This document shows positions 45,076 to 55,158 of a stretch of 64,000 nucleotides of DNA, in pieces; the stretch's first letter is position 1; each line of letters begins with the position of its first letter. Where the stretch lies: NCBI GenBank assembly GCA_027030245.1, contig JALVFE010000035.1, forward strand, positions 62,001 through 126,000, written 5' to 3'. The notes beneath the pieces are model-generated. The model was given only the letters and a program-made list of their open reading frames with translations, ran no database searches and was not told where the DNA came from. A program made the position numbers and the translations under genes. The stretch is from Melioribacteraceae bacterium (GTDB lineage Bacteria > Bacteroidota > Ignavibacteria > Ignavibacteriales > Melioribacteraceae).

Positions 45076-47142
45076 CTAATTGTCTTCAAATACTTTTAGT
45101 AACAAATAATCATTAAATTTTACGGGAACAAACTGCTTGGCTCCGGTTATTTTTTTTAACAATTTATCATTTACGTAATCAAAAATAAAATAATTTCTTC
45201 CTTTATCCAAACCTCTTAATTCCACTTCACCTTCAAAATTTTCCGAGTAAAAAGCATAAAACAAAGTATCGCCTTTTTTAATTACGTGCGTTTCGGGTTT
45301 ATCAAATCCGATATCGTAAAGCTCACCCAAATATTCGCCTTCCGGAAGTTTATGCTCTTCGTAAATTTTAATCCATTTTTTCCATTCCTTTTCCCGCTCG
45401 GGCGTCAAACTGATATCTCCGCTTTCAGTATTGAGATGCGAGCCGGGCGGCCAGACAAATTTAGTTCCCACAACACCGCCGACACCGATTGTGGATGCAA
45501 AATCATCCCCGCCTGTGCTCAGTTCCACATGATCTCCGTAATACGGTGCGGAACTTCCCATTAAAGCTTTGAATGTTTTTCCTTTCAATCTTATTTGCCA
45601 CGAAGATACCGGGTCGGAAGCAACAACTTGATTAAGATACGGAAGCATAAAAAAATTGTATCCCGTGCCACACGGACAAACCTCGACAACGCTTTCAGGT
45701 TTTAACTTTGTAACTTCCTCGTAAATTGTTTTGAAAAAAGATGGCATCGCTTCGGTGGATTCTTCCGGATATTTATGATGATGTTCATGATTATAACACG
45801 GCGGTGCGGCGTTTAGATGCTGCCCGTCTATTTTAAGTCCGTCGAATCCCCATTCTTCAATAAATTTATGCACCATTTTTTTTGTATATTCCAGAGTGGG
45901 TTTATATGCCGGACACAAATAATAAGCATCCCACCAGCTTATATCCTGGGGTTTTCCGTTTTTGTTAATCAGCAGCATATCTTTATGATTTTTTATCAAA
46001 TCCGTTTCCGGATCAACAGCCAAAGGCACCCACCAAAGTTTTGCTTTAAAACCCATTTTGTGAATTTTGCTAACCAGGTCTTTCATACCGGCTTCACCAT
46101 TGGGAAACTTCTCCGGATTAAGATACCAATCGCCCTCGGCAGTTTGCCAACCGTCGTCTATCACAACCCATTTAAGTCCTACATCTTTAACTTTCGGTAA
46201 TGCCGTGAGAATTTCTTCAACCTTAAAGTTTCTTTCATATCCCCAAGCGCACCAAACCGGTTCGTAAGCTGTTTCCGGTGCTTTTTTAATTTTCAATCCT
46301 TTCCTTTGCATTATTTCGGAATACATTTTTAACGTATGGAAGTAATCTCCGCGGTGAACTGCAACGAAAGTTGAGAATGTCTGTAAAGTATCGCCAGGTT
46401 CAAGGATAAAATCTTTGTTATACTTTACTTTTATTTCCACTCCATTAACCGAGCGGGAAACGGGAAGCGATACAAGTTTGGGAACGGTTTCAAGATGCCC
46501 AACCGCAATACCGAAATTTTTTTTCCAAACATCCACTACGGGTGTTCCGCCACCGTAATCGGTTGCATTCATTCCCAAATAATTTTCTTGCTTAAAACCG
46601 TAAGGAACTTTTCTAACCCAATCCGGTCTTTCTTCGTATGATGCATCTTGAAACGACCAAAACACTTCTGCGGTATCGTTTTGCGGGATTACGTAATGAT
46701 TATTTACCCAACCTGTAACTGAAACGGGAGTTTTGCTTTTATTAACATATTTTACGTTGGTAAAAATGAATTCCGGGTATTTGTTATCCGCCTTCGCCGT
46801 AAGGGTTTTTTCTATTTCAAATCCATCTAATTTACCCAAACCTGTAGCAACCAATTTCCTTCCGTTTTCATTATCACAATACCGGTAATTTTTTAATTTA
46901 AATTGATAAAGTTTCTTACTATTTATTAAAACATATTCCGATGGTATAAATTCTTCCTTGGTATGACAACTTGAATCATGTTTTATTATAATTCTTGAGT
47001 AAAGATTTGAGTCATATTCAACGGTAATAAGCGCGTTTTCTATTTTAACCGTTTGCGCATTTACAAAATTGCATTCGTGCGTTAATACTAACGGAATAAA
47101 TAATAAAGCCTTTAAATACATTTGAATAATTTTATTTTTCAA
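45076..47142 (-). CDS. GH36/melibiase-type alpha-galactosidase-like enzyme
   Basis: 688 residues with a signal peptide (ending NFVNAQ). An N-terminal beta-sandwich is followed by a TIM barrel with WVVIDDGWQ, LWWVPLAVDPET, the nucleophile Asp439 in LKIDGQ and the acid/base Asp510 in VASDPVSSWQIR, then a C-terminal beta domain. These are the clan D (GH27/GH36) hallmarks; alpha-galactosidase or alpha-N-acetylgalactosaminidase activity is expected. Start: the TTG at 47142 has a ggag five bases upstream and is kept; an ATG at 47121 is the alternative. Together with GH109 it suggests a glycan with terminal alpha-linked Gal or GalNAc. Confidence 0.88.
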   Translation of the reverse strand: MKNKIIQMYLKALLFIPLVLTHECNFVNAQTVKIENALITVEYDSNLYSRIIIKHDSSCHTKEEFIPSEYVLINSKKLYQFKLKNYRYCDNENGRKLVATGLGKLDGFEIEKTLTAKADNKYPEFIFTNVKYVNKSKTPVSVTGWVNNHYVIPQNDTAEVFWSFQDASYEERPDWVRKVPYGFKQENYLGMNATDYGGGTPVVDVWKKNFGIAVGHLETVPKLVSLPVSRSVNGVEIKVKYNKDFILEPGDTLQTFSTFVAVHRGDYFHTLKMYSEIMQRKGLKIKKAPETAYEPVWCAWGYERNFKVEEILTALPKVKDVGLKWVVIDDGWQTAEGDWYLNPEKFPNGEAGMKDLVSKIHKMGFKAKLWWVPLAVDPETDLIKNHKDMLLINKNGKPQDISWWDAYYLCPAYKPTLEYTKKMVHKFIEEWGFDGLKIDGQHLNAAPPCYNHEHHHKYPEESTEAMPSFFKTIYEEVTKLKPESVVEVCPCGTGYNFFMLPYLNQVVASDPVSSWQIRLKGKTFKALMGSSAPYYGDHVELSTGGDDFASTIGVGGVVGTKFVWPPGSHLNTESGDISLTPEREKEWKKWIKIYEEHKLPEGEYLGELYDIGFDKPETHVIKKGDTLFYAFYSENFEGEVELRGLDKGRNYFIFDYVNDKLLKKITGAKQFVPVKFNDYLLLKVFEDN

Positions 47143-47162
47143 ATTTACTCCGGTGCTTTTGA

Positions 47163-49295
47163 TTAAAGAACTACAAAAAACTTTCCGGTTATTGAGCCAA
47201 TGTCTGACTGAATATGATAAAAATAGACTCCGGGTCCCACTAGTTGATTGAACTCATTATGCAAATCCCACGATTCTATACTCGGACTGATAGAACTCGA
47301 GCGATTATGATGTAAAGTTTTGATTAATTCTCCTGCCGAATTGTAAATACGTATTTCTGCCTTTTCGGGAAGCTGTGTAAACTGCACAATATGATTATTC
47401 GAACCTTGTTCCCAAATTTCGGCAAGATAATATGGATTCGGTACAACCTTAACATTCTCGAGACTCACCGTGGAAACGGGTGCATGGGGAACAATCTCCA
47501 CGGTATTGTTTTTTTCCGAAGGGTTGTTACTGAAACCGTTTTCCAAAGGACCTATTATCGCGTTACCCGAATCGTATGCAGCCACATAATACTTATATTT
47601 GATTCCGTTGATAACGTTATTATCTACAAAAACATTGACGGTATCGCCCGGAGAAAAGTATTTATACGAATCGTTTTCCGTAACGACTTTCCTGATTTGA
47701 GACCAATCGTCGTCACCCAAATAATACCATGCATATTCCGGTAATGAATTATAAAATCCTTTTATGCTGTCTTCCAAATCGTATTGGGCAAGGGGGACAT
47801 AATGTATTCCGCCTTCAAAATCTTTAAATGTTTGCGAGCCCCAAGTTAAACCACCGTCTTGCGACCTGTAAATTTTATAACCTTCGAACTCCGGGTCTTT
47901 TTCGCTTGCGGTACCCCAAGTCAAAACCACTTTTCTGTCGGAAGCCTGGGCTTCGAGCACCGGTGCCGGAGGTGCGTCTATTACTTTCCAATTATTATTG
48001 TATAATGCAATTGCCCTTTTAGCGTTAACTTTTATATTTTTTTCGTTTTTACCGAACACGGTTGCAAAAATTAGCGTATCCGCTTCACCAGGTTGCAAAG
48101 TAAAGGGTCCTGAACCAAGGGTTTGTAATCCGTCGGCTCCTTCCCCAACATAATAACCTTGCCCTCCTTCTTGTGCATCCGGCACACCATTATGATCGAA
48201 GTCGTCGTCAATTCCATCGCCGTCGCTGTCTTCGGGATCGTTAATATTCTCAACGTTCCATTGGAAATACCAGTCAGGTCTTGCACCGTTACCCGCGTTA
48301 GTCGTAGCCAGCATCCAAAAATGGAAAGCATCGTAAGTTTCAACTCTGTGCGAAGGTCCGGGCATTCTAAGTGCCACAACACCTCCGAAAGGAATTTGTT
48401 CCGGATCGAGAGTTCCTCCGAAAGGGCTTTCTTCGTATCCGTCGTCATCCGTTCCGTAAGCAAGTTGCAGAGAAGGATCGTAATAATGTCTGTCGGCATC
48501 ATAGCCAATACCTGGGTAGAATTCGGGTATAAAACTAAAATCGGCGTGAATGGCGACCCGCATATCCCTAATGGGCGAGGTTCCTATATTTCTAATTATA
48601 TAAACCCAAACTATAAAATCTTGATAAAGGGTTCCCTTCCAAGCCATTCCTCGGATAATCATTTGAGTTTTAAGAAAATTAGGATATACTTTTCCTGTTG
48701 CGGTAAGTTGATCGGTTCCGCCCCAGGCTTCCACAACCGAAAAACTTTCTTGGTCGGCTAATTGTTCACCGTTTGGACCGAAACCGGGCCAACCGGTTCG
48801 GGGATCGAATTTTATTTCATCATTTAGCACCGGATAGGTTTTGGGCCAATCGGAAGGCCACGTATCGGGATCGTCGCTCATCAACGCCTTATCGCCATTA
48901 ACGAATTGGGGATACGGGTAAAAATGTTCTTCATCCCAAAAGGCAGCGGGACCTTCGTCCAGAGTGGCATCACAGAACGCAACATAATCGTCTGCCGGGT
49001 TAGGCCAACCACCAACGGCGCCGGAATCTTGATCTATCGGCGCACCCACAACAACACCAACACCGGTTCCCCAACTTAAACCACTGCCGGAAGGGTATTC
49101 GAATGCTGGCTGCCGGGCAAGCGACATATTTTGTTGATTCCCGTTGCATAACAAACCGGTGTTATTAAATTGAGTACTGATTTTATTAATATCGAAAGTA
49201 TTCCACCGTTGGTATACCATAGGATTGTTTTGCGGGAAAGATATTTTCGCAGATAAAACAATTACTATAAACATCAGTATTTTTTTCGATTTCAT
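47163..49295 (-). CDS. Large secreted protein with T9SS-type tail, paralogue A
   Basis: 710 residues with a signal peptide (about 1-21, ending ISFPQ). The central part contains the acidic calcium-binding-like SDGDGIDDDFDHNGVPD (about 365) followed by EGGQGYYVGEGADGLQ and LQPGEADTLIFATVFG. A fibronectin-like segment (APPAPVLEAQASDRKVVLTW, EGYKIYRSQDGG) precedes a C-terminal domain starting VKVVPNPYY and ending FFVVL, a T9SS-type sorting domain variant. It is clearly paralogous to 50381, with a PorV-family gene in between. The N-terminal two thirds match no domain I recognise. Function unknown; likely a surface or extracellular protein. Confidence 0.75.
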   Translation of the reverse strand: MKSKKILMFIVIVLSAKISFPQNNPMVYQRWNTFDINKISTQFNNTGLLCNGNQQNMSLARQPAFEYPSGSGLSWGTGVGVVVGAPIDQDSGAVGGWPNPADDYVAFCDATLDEGPAAFWDEEHFYPYPQFVNGDKALMSDDPDTWPSDWPKTYPVLNDEIKFDPRTGWPGFGPNGEQLADQESFSVVEAWGGTDQLTATGKVYPNFLKTQMIIRGMAWKGTLYQDFIVWVYIIRNIGTSPIRDMRVAIHADFSFIPEFYPGIGYDADRHYYDPSLQLAYGTDDDGYEESPFGGTLDPEQIPFGGVVALRMPGPSHRVETYDAFHFWMLATTNAGNGARPDWYFQWNVENINDPEDSDGDGIDDDFDHNGVPDAQEGGQGYYVGEGADGLQTLGSGPFTLQPGEADTLIFATVFGKNEKNIKVNAKRAIALYNNNWKVIDAPPAPVLEAQASDRKVVLTWGTASEKDPEFEGYKIYRSQDGGLTWGSQTFKDFEGGIHYVPLAQYDLEDSIKGFYNSLPEYAWYYLGDDDWSQIRKVVTENDSYKYFSPGDTVNVFVDNNVINGIKYKYYVAAYDSGNAIIGPLENGFSNNPSEKNNTVEIVPHAPVSTVSLENVKVVPNPYYLAEIWEQGSNNHIVQFTQLPEKAEIRIYNSAGELIKTLHHNRSSSISPSIESWDLHNEFNQLVGPGVYFYHIQSDIGSITGKFFVVL

Positions 49296-49310
49296 TTTGC
49301 TTCCGAAAAA

Positions 49311-50366
49311 TTATAAATCGATTCTTAATGTAAATTGATTGAAATTCCCGAACACTCCGTAATTCAAGAATAAGTAATCCAAAACCAATTTCGTATTTAT
49401 GATATTTTCAAAATCTATTCCCAAGCCAAAGGTATACGTTACCTCATCGTAATTAAATTTATAGCCGCCTCTTAAGAAGAATGATTTGGCATAACCTAAT
49501 TCTGCCCCAACGTTATGGCGGACGTCGTAGTCTCTACTATCCAAGATATCGTAAGATACAAGCAGTGACCAATCGTTATTATTAATGAAATAGTTGGAAA
49601 TACCGAATCTAAAAAGCAACGGAATTTCCCAGTCCAGAGTAGTAAGTTCCGCCGGAATTTGTTTCCCGCTGGGGTTTCCGGGAACGGAATAAATAATAGA
49701 CAAATCCCTTCCTCCGAATTTCATTTTGGATCCGAAATTCGATAGGGTTGCCGCCAACCGGAGATTGTTATTAAAGAAAGAAGTTAAAAATACAGCTCCA
49801 ACGTCAATTCCAAATGCATCGGCACTGGCGTTGGCTATATTCTCGCGAATATACTTAATCTTTATTCCGAAGGAGAACCGGTCGGTTAATTGTCTTGCGT
49901 AACTTAAACCGAATGCAAAATCGCTAGCCGAGAAAAACCGGCCCGTTCCCTTTTGATTATAAACCGTTGTTTCTTCGATTCTTCCGTAATCCAAAAATTG
50001 TAAGTCTGCACCAATGCTGCCTATTCCTTCGAATTTAAATACCGATGCAATATAAGAGTTACGAGTGTCAACCAACCAATTCATAGTTGAAAAAGCGAAG
50101 GAAATATTTTTTTTAATTCTGGTTATGGCTGCAACGTTCCAGTACAATGCCGTGGGATCATCCACGGTGGAAATTGCGGCATCCCCCATTGCCATAGGTC
50201 GCGCACCAACGCCTATTTTAAGAAAGTTTGCGGCAGAGGTACCCGAATAATCGACTTCTTGCGCATTCGTATTAATATGTAAACCGCAAAGCAACCATAA
50301 AACACTACTTAAATAAATTGATTTAATTAAAATACCCTTATCGAAATGCATTTTATTAAACCACAT
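49311..50366 (-). CDS. PorV/PorQ-family outer-membrane protein
   Basis: 351 residues with a signal peptide to about residue 36. After it comes the family-typical SGTSAANFLKIGVGARPMAMGDA and DDPTALYWN, then alternating amphipathic strands of a FadL-like beta-barrel. PorV shuttles T9SS cargo to the sortase PorU in Bacteroidota; additional PorV-like proteins are frequent in Ignavibacteria and often lie beside large secreted proteins. Located between two T9SS-type paralogues (15 and 14 bp gaps), it may be a dedicated partner for these rather than the housekeeping PorV. Other T9SS genes are not in the window. Confidence 0.85.
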   Translation of the reverse strand: MWFNKMHFDKGILIKSIYLSSVLWLLCGLHINTNAQEVDYSGTSAANFLKIGVGARPMAMGDAAISTVDDPTALYWNVAAITRIKKNISFAFSTMNWLVDTRNSYIASVFKFEGIGSIGADLQFLDYGRIEETTVYNQKGTGRFFSASDFAFGLSYARQLTDRFSFGIKIKYIRENIANASADAFGIDVGAVFLTSFFNNNLRLAATLSNFGSKMKFGGRDLSIIYSVPGNPSGKQIPAELTTLDWEIPLLFRFGISNYFINNNDWSLLVSYDILDSRDYDVRHNVGAELGYAKSFFLRGGYKFNYDEVTYTFGLGIDFENIINTKLVLDYLFLNYGVFGNFNQFTLRIDL

Positions 50367-50380
50367 AATTTTAGCTCCCT

Positions 50381-52585
50381 TTAGAGAATTACAAAAATTT
50401 TACCGGTTTTAGTACCGGCCGGCGATTCGATATAGTAGAAATACACACCCGAAGACGTTAATTGTTTGAATTCGTTTTTCAAATCCCACTTTTCTATGCT
50501 GGAATTGCTTTTGTGGTAAAGTGTTCTTATCAGTTCGCCACTACTATTAAAAATCTTAATTGTTGCTTCGGCAGGCAAACCCGTAAATTGAATTATATGT
50601 TCGTTCCTTCCGGTTTCCCAAATTTCCGAAACATAGTAAGGATTCGGCACAACTCTTACGTTTTCCAAATTGTTTTTCGCTTGCGGTATCTCGGGTTGCA
50701 CGGCAACCGTATTATTAAATTCGCCGGGGTTAGAGCTGGCACTGTTTTCAAGAGGACCAATAACGCCGTTGCCCGAATCATAAGCGGCGATATAATACAT
50801 ATAGTTTACTCCGTTTATAACATCGTTATCGATAAATACATTAACAGAATCACCGTTTTTATAAAAACTTAATTTTTTCCCATTTAAATTAAACCCCTTA
50901 ATCGAATCTTCTTCCACTTCAAACCTTAAAGGATTCCATGAGTCATTACCCAAATAAAACCAAGCGTATTGGGGTAGGGTTCTGTAGTTTCCTTTTACCC
51001 CGTCAACCAGATCGTATTGTTGGAGAGGAATATAATGGACTCCACCTTCGAAATCGTTAAAACTTTCACTTCCCCAAGTTTGCCCGTTATCTTGCGAACG
51101 GTAGATTTTATAACCTTCAAACTCGGGGTCTTTTTCGCTTTCTGTTCCCCAAACGAGTATTACTTTACGGTCGTCGATAAAAGCTTCCACTTTTGGGGCG
51201 GGTGGCGCTTTAACAACCTTCCAATTGTTTTGATAAAGGGATATAGCACGTTTGGCATTGGTTTTCAAATCTTTTTCGCTCGAGCCGAAAACGGTTGCAA
51301 AAATTAAAGTATCCGCCTGCCCCGGTTGCAGTGTAAATTTACCGGAGCCGAGCACTTGCAGTCCGTCTGCGCCGTCGGCTAAATAATATCCTTGTCCACC
51401 TTCTTGAGCATCGGGAACGCCGTTATGATCGAAATCATCGTCAATTCCGTCGCCGTCGCTGTCTTCGGGATCGTCTAAGTTCAACAAATTCCATTTGTAG
51501 TACATTTCGGGGTCGCCCCCGCTACCGGAAGCCGTAGTTTGCCCTTTCCAGAAATGTGTTGCATCGTATGATTTAACTTTTCCATCACCACCCGGCATTT
51601 GGAGAGCAACCACGCCGGCCCATGCAATTTTCTCAGGAGGTAAAGTTCCACCTCCAACGGGGTCTTCTTCGTAGCCGTCATCATCCCAAGCGTAAGCAAG
51701 TTGTAATTTGGGATCGTAATAATGCCTGTCGGCGTCATAACCTATTCCGGGAATAAAAGCCGGAAGAAAGCCGAAATCGGCATGAATTCCCATTTGTAAA
51801 TCGACAATGGGTTTTGAAGTCGGATTACGAATTATATACACCCACACGATAAAATTTTCGTATAAAGTTCCTTTCCACGCAAGTCCCCGCATTATTAATT
51901 GAGTATGCAACCAGCGGGTTTTCGAATTACCTGCACCCAGTTGATCCGTTCCGCCCCAACCATACATTACACTAAAAGTTTCTTGATCGGCCACTTGTTT
52001 ACCATCCGGACCGAAACCGGGCCAACCGGTTTCCGGGTCAACTTTAATTTCCACGACCGGTAAACCGTTATTTTCTATATTTGTACCGTTAATACCGTCT
52101 TCGGGATAGTAATTGGGTAAAGATGCGGGCCATTTATCCGGCCAAGAAGAAGGATCGTTGCTTACACTGGCAACATTAGGATTTACAAATTCGGGATAAG
52201 GAGCGAAATGTTCCTCGTTCCAAAAATCCGCGGGTCCTTCGTCCATCGTACCATCCAGATAAGGGAAATTATCGGGATTAGTTCCGCCTACGACTTCCGG
52301 GTCTTGATTTGCCGGTGCACCAACGACAACCGCTATGCAAGTACCCCAATCCAATCCGCTGCCTTGCGGATATTCGAATGAGGGCCGTCGTGCCAATGCA
52401 TAACTTTGATTGTTACCATTGCATAACATACCGACGTTATCGAAGGTCGTAGCAACTTTATTAACATTCATCACATTCCAGCGTTTATACAACATCGGGT
52501 TATTTTGCCCCTTTACTTTATTGATATTTAAAATCAAAAACAATCCGGTAACAAATATGGTTAGCCGTTTCATCTTTAATTCCAT
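50381..52585 (-). CDS. Large secreted protein with T9SS-type tail, paralogue B
   Basis: 734 residues. It begins with a signal peptide (MKRLTIFV.. to KVKGQ, from M5; the ATG at 52573 is an alternative start) and has the same order of segments as the protein at 47163: the opening NNPMLYKRWNVMNVNKV, the EEHFAPYPEFVNP stretch, SDGDGIDDDFDHNGVPD, the LQPGQADTLIFATVFG strand, the EGYKIYRSQDNG segment and a C-terminal VRVVPNPYYVSEIW to KIFVIL sorting domain. The first ATG overlaps the TonB-receptor stop by 10 bp. Paired duplication around a PorV gene suggests that the two proteins form one surface system. Confidence 0.75.
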   Translation of the reverse strand: MELKMKRLTIFVTGLFLILNINKVKGQNNPMLYKRWNVMNVNKVATTFDNVGMLCNGNNQSYALARRPSFEYPQGSGLDWGTCIAVVVGAPANQDPEVVGGTNPDNFPYLDGTMDEGPADFWNEEHFAPYPEFVNPNVASVSNDPSSWPDKWPASLPNYYPEDGINGTNIENNGLPVVEIKVDPETGWPGFGPDGKQVADQETFSVMYGWGGTDQLGAGNSKTRWLHTQLIMRGLAWKGTLYENFIVWVYIIRNPTSKPIVDLQMGIHADFGFLPAFIPGIGYDADRHYYDPKLQLAYAWDDDGYEEDPVGGGTLPPEKIAWAGVVALQMPGGDGKVKSYDATHFWKGQTTASGSGGDPEMYYKWNLLNLDDPEDSDGDGIDDDFDHNGVPDAQEGGQGYYLADGADGLQVLGSGKFTLQPGQADTLIFATVFGSSEKDLKTNAKRAISLYQNNWKVVKAPPAPKVEAFIDDRKVILVWGTESEKDPEFEGYKIYRSQDNGQTWGSESFNDFEGGVHYIPLQQYDLVDGVKGNYRTLPQYAWFYLGNDSWNPLRFEVEEDSIKGFNLNGKKLSFYKNGDSVNVFIDNDVINGVNYMYYIAAYDSGNGVIGPLENSASSNPGEFNNTVAVQPEIPQAKNNLENVRVVPNPYYVSEIWETGRNEHIIQFTGLPAEATIKIFNSSGELIRTLYHKSNSSIEKWDLKNEFKQLTSSGVYFYYIESPAGTKTGKIFVIL

Positions 52586-55116
52586 ATTCTTATTCCCAAT
52601 TGAATTGTTCTTCCCGGTCCGTACATAGCAGGATTATCGGTGTAATCGTGCGATGTTGCGGGGTTTGCATCGTCTCCGGGAATTCCGGAATCGGAATAAA
52701 CCCACCAAACGTTTCTGTCGTTCGTTACGTTTACTATTTGCATAAATATTTGTTGTTTTAGTCCTAAAATATTGAAGTTTTTAAATATGTTTATGTTAAA
52801 TTCATGTATCCAAGGACTTCTTTCGCCGTTCGGATCAAATGCGGAACGGGTGTACGGGAATCCGGATGAATAACTTCCGTAAATAGAGAAACCGAATCCG
52901 CTGCTGTGTTTGTAATAGATATTTCCTCTAAACGAATGCGGTTGATCCCATGCGGCCGGGAAAGTCCTGGCTTCGTCGGTCTGCATTTCGAATAAGAGTG
53001 AAGTGCTGACCAGCGTTTTGGAATATGTATAATTGAAAAAGGCGGAAAAGTTATCCGAAAAATGCTTTTTAAGCGAAACCTCTATCCCTTTCACCGTTGC
53101 GTAATCGATATTTCCGAGTTTTGAAAATCTGTGTCCGTCTTTGGTTTCACTCGTTTGAGTACCTATCAAATTACTGCTTTTCCGGTAGAATGCCGTAAAA
53201 TCGGCAGACAAAACCGGCGAGAGCATCGTTTGTAATCCGAATTCATAATTGGTGGTTTGCTCGGGTTTTATTTCCGTAGCGGCTATCGGCGTATTCTCCA
53301 ACTGCGGATTAGGCCGGTAAACCCCTTTAGAAGCCAAATAATATGTACCTTGAAATACTTTGAAATAATTGGGAAATTGATAATACTGACCATATCCGAA
53401 ACGTATTGCTGCTTTTTCGGCTACAGGAAAGCTGATCCCCAAGCGGGGTGTAACATATATTTCTTCTTTTGCCCTTTCCAACGGTGCTGAGAGATCCGTA
53501 AGATCGGCTAAATTTATCAATACATCCCGCTTAGTGTCACTGTAATCGAAGCGGACACCCAAATTGATTATCATTCCCATATCTTCAAATTCCATCTTTT
53601 CGTTTACATACCCGCTGATATGAATGGGGTGATAATCGTAATCTTCCAAAACCCCGAACCCGTCTGGATTTCTACGCGCCAATTTTGTTTCCAATAATTC
53701 ATAACTTGCACCGGCGGAGAGATTATGAATTTTATTTATTTGCCATACATAATCCAGTTGCAGTGCTTTACGCGCAAATTTTGTATCGAAATAAACCCAA
53801 TCTTCTCCCGTGATGGAAAACTCAGCCGTTCCCGTTTGCGGTAAAACATTATATAATTGCGGATCATCGTAAACCCTTGAACGGAAACTACGCTTATAAT
53901 CTTCTAAAGTTAAAACTATAAAACTTGAAGGGTTAAAAATATAATTGATTTTAGCGTAAAGAAGTTGGTTATTCAATTTTACCCTTGGTGTCCCGTAAGG
54001 ATTATACTTGAAATAATGATTATACACTCCCCTGTTGGATTTCGAATAAAAACCTCCTATGGAAATTTTCAACGGTGCAACCGGATGCCAAATTATTTTT
54101 GCGGTATTAAACTGGGTATCCAAATATTGCATGGGAACTTTTTCGGGTGTGCCGGATTTGTCCCTTCCTTCGCTATTAACGTAATTCGGATAAATATAAC
54201 CGTAGATATACCCGTCCGACGTATAAGTACGGTTAGCAAACATAATACCGAGTTTATTATAAAAAGGCAGCGCGGTGGAAAAATAAACTTCCCCGCTGTA
54301 TGTGTTGTGCGATTGGGATTTTATTATATTATCGGTAAACCCCTTGAAACCGAATTTAGGACTCAAATTAACTTGGTTTCCCAAAGAAACATTAACAACG
54401 CCGGACATTGCTTCGCCGTATTTGGGAAGAAACGTGCCTGTGTATGTTTCCATGGAATTGATAATTAATTCGGGTATCTCATCGATATAAAATCCGCCCC
54501 AAAGCTGGTCTACAATATTCACCCCGTCGTAAAGATACAACGTTTCGTTTTCCCTGCCGCCTCTAAAATGCAAACCATCCGATGGTATCGTGGCAAATTG
54601 CCCGAATGCGGCTAAAGATTCCACCGGGCGCGTTAAAATATTTTTAACAATACCCGCTTGTTGGGTAAGCAGATCTTGGACATTCAATTTAGGTATCCTC
54701 TCAATTTCGGCGGCAGTGCGCGTTTGGATTTTACCGGTTAAATCTTTTTGGATAGGCGGGGTTTTATAATCTACTACCGTTACTTCCCCCATTTGAACTG
54801 CTTCTTGGGATAATTCAAATTTTATTTTTGTAGTAAGATTGGAAATAACTTTCACACCTTTTATAACTTCGGTTTTGTAACCGACCATTTGTGCTTTAAC
54901 ATTATATACGCCGGGTGATAAGTTAAGAATTATAAAAGTCCCGTCGTCTTTAGTGGCGGCTCCCACCAACAAATTTTCAACTATGATATTACAACCCGGT
55001 AAAGGTTCGCCCGAATCTTTATCGGTTACTTTCCCGATGATTTTTCCGGTCTGTGCATAAGCAACCGTTGCGATACCGATAATTAACAGACATGTTAAGA
55101 GTAATCTTTTAATCAT
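52576..55116 (-). CDS. TonB-dependent receptor with carboxypeptidase-regulatory domain
   Basis: 846 residues. Signal peptide (about 1-22), CarboxypepD_reg-like domain (about 25-105, GKVTDKDSGEPLPGCNI, MVGYKTEV), a plug domain (about 125-240, with NVQDLLTQQAGI, HFRGGRENETLYLYDGV) and a barrel ending GRTIQLGIRIWN. Likely imports oligosaccharides or other complexes across the outer membrane. Unlike a SusC, it has no SusD neighbour; instead it is followed by two T9SS-type proteins and PorV, and preceded by a propeller lipoprotein. That set recurs as a possible surface complex. It lies 42 bp after the lipoprotein gene. Confidence 0.92.
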   Translation of the reverse strand: MIKRLLLTCLLIIGIATVAYAQTGKIIGKVTDKDSGEPLPGCNIIVENLLVGAATKDDGTFIILNLSPGVYNVKAQMVGYKTEVIKGVKVISNLTTKIKFELSQEAVQMGEVTVVDYKTPPIQKDLTGKIQTRTAAEIERIPKLNVQDLLTQQAGIVKNILTRPVESLAAFGQFATIPSDGLHFRGGRENETLYLYDGVNIVDQLWGGFYIDEIPELIINSMETYTGTFLPKYGEAMSGVVNVSLGNQVNLSPKFGFKGFTDNIIKSQSHNTYSGEVYFSTALPFYNKLGIMFANRTYTSDGYIYGYIYPNYVNSEGRDKSGTPEKVPMQYLDTQFNTAKIIWHPVAPLKISIGGFYSKSNRGVYNHYFKYNPYGTPRVKLNNQLLYAKINYIFNPSSFIVLTLEDYKRSFRSRVYDDPQLYNVLPQTGTAEFSITGEDWVYFDTKFARKALQLDYVWQINKIHNLSAGASYELLETKLARRNPDGFGVLEDYDYHPIHISGYVNEKMEFEDMGMIINLGVRFDYSDTKRDVLINLADLTDLSAPLERAKEEIYVTPRLGISFPVAEKAAIRFGYGQYYQFPNYFKVFQGTYYLASKGVYRPNPQLENTPIAATEIKPEQTTNYEFGLQTMLSPVLSADFTAFYRKSSNLIGTQTSETKDGHRFSKLGNIDYATVKGIEVSLKKHFSDNFSAFFNYTYSKTLVSTSLLFEMQTDEARTFPAAWDQPHSFRGNIYYKHSSGFGFSIYGSYSSGFPYTRSAFDPNGERSPWIHEFNINIFKNFNILGLKQQIFMQIVNVTNDRNVWWVYSDSGIPGDDANPATSHDYTDNPAMYGPGRTIQLGIRIWN

Positions 55117-55158
55117 TTTGTTACCCTGTTTTTAATCAAATTTATTTTTTACTCCTAA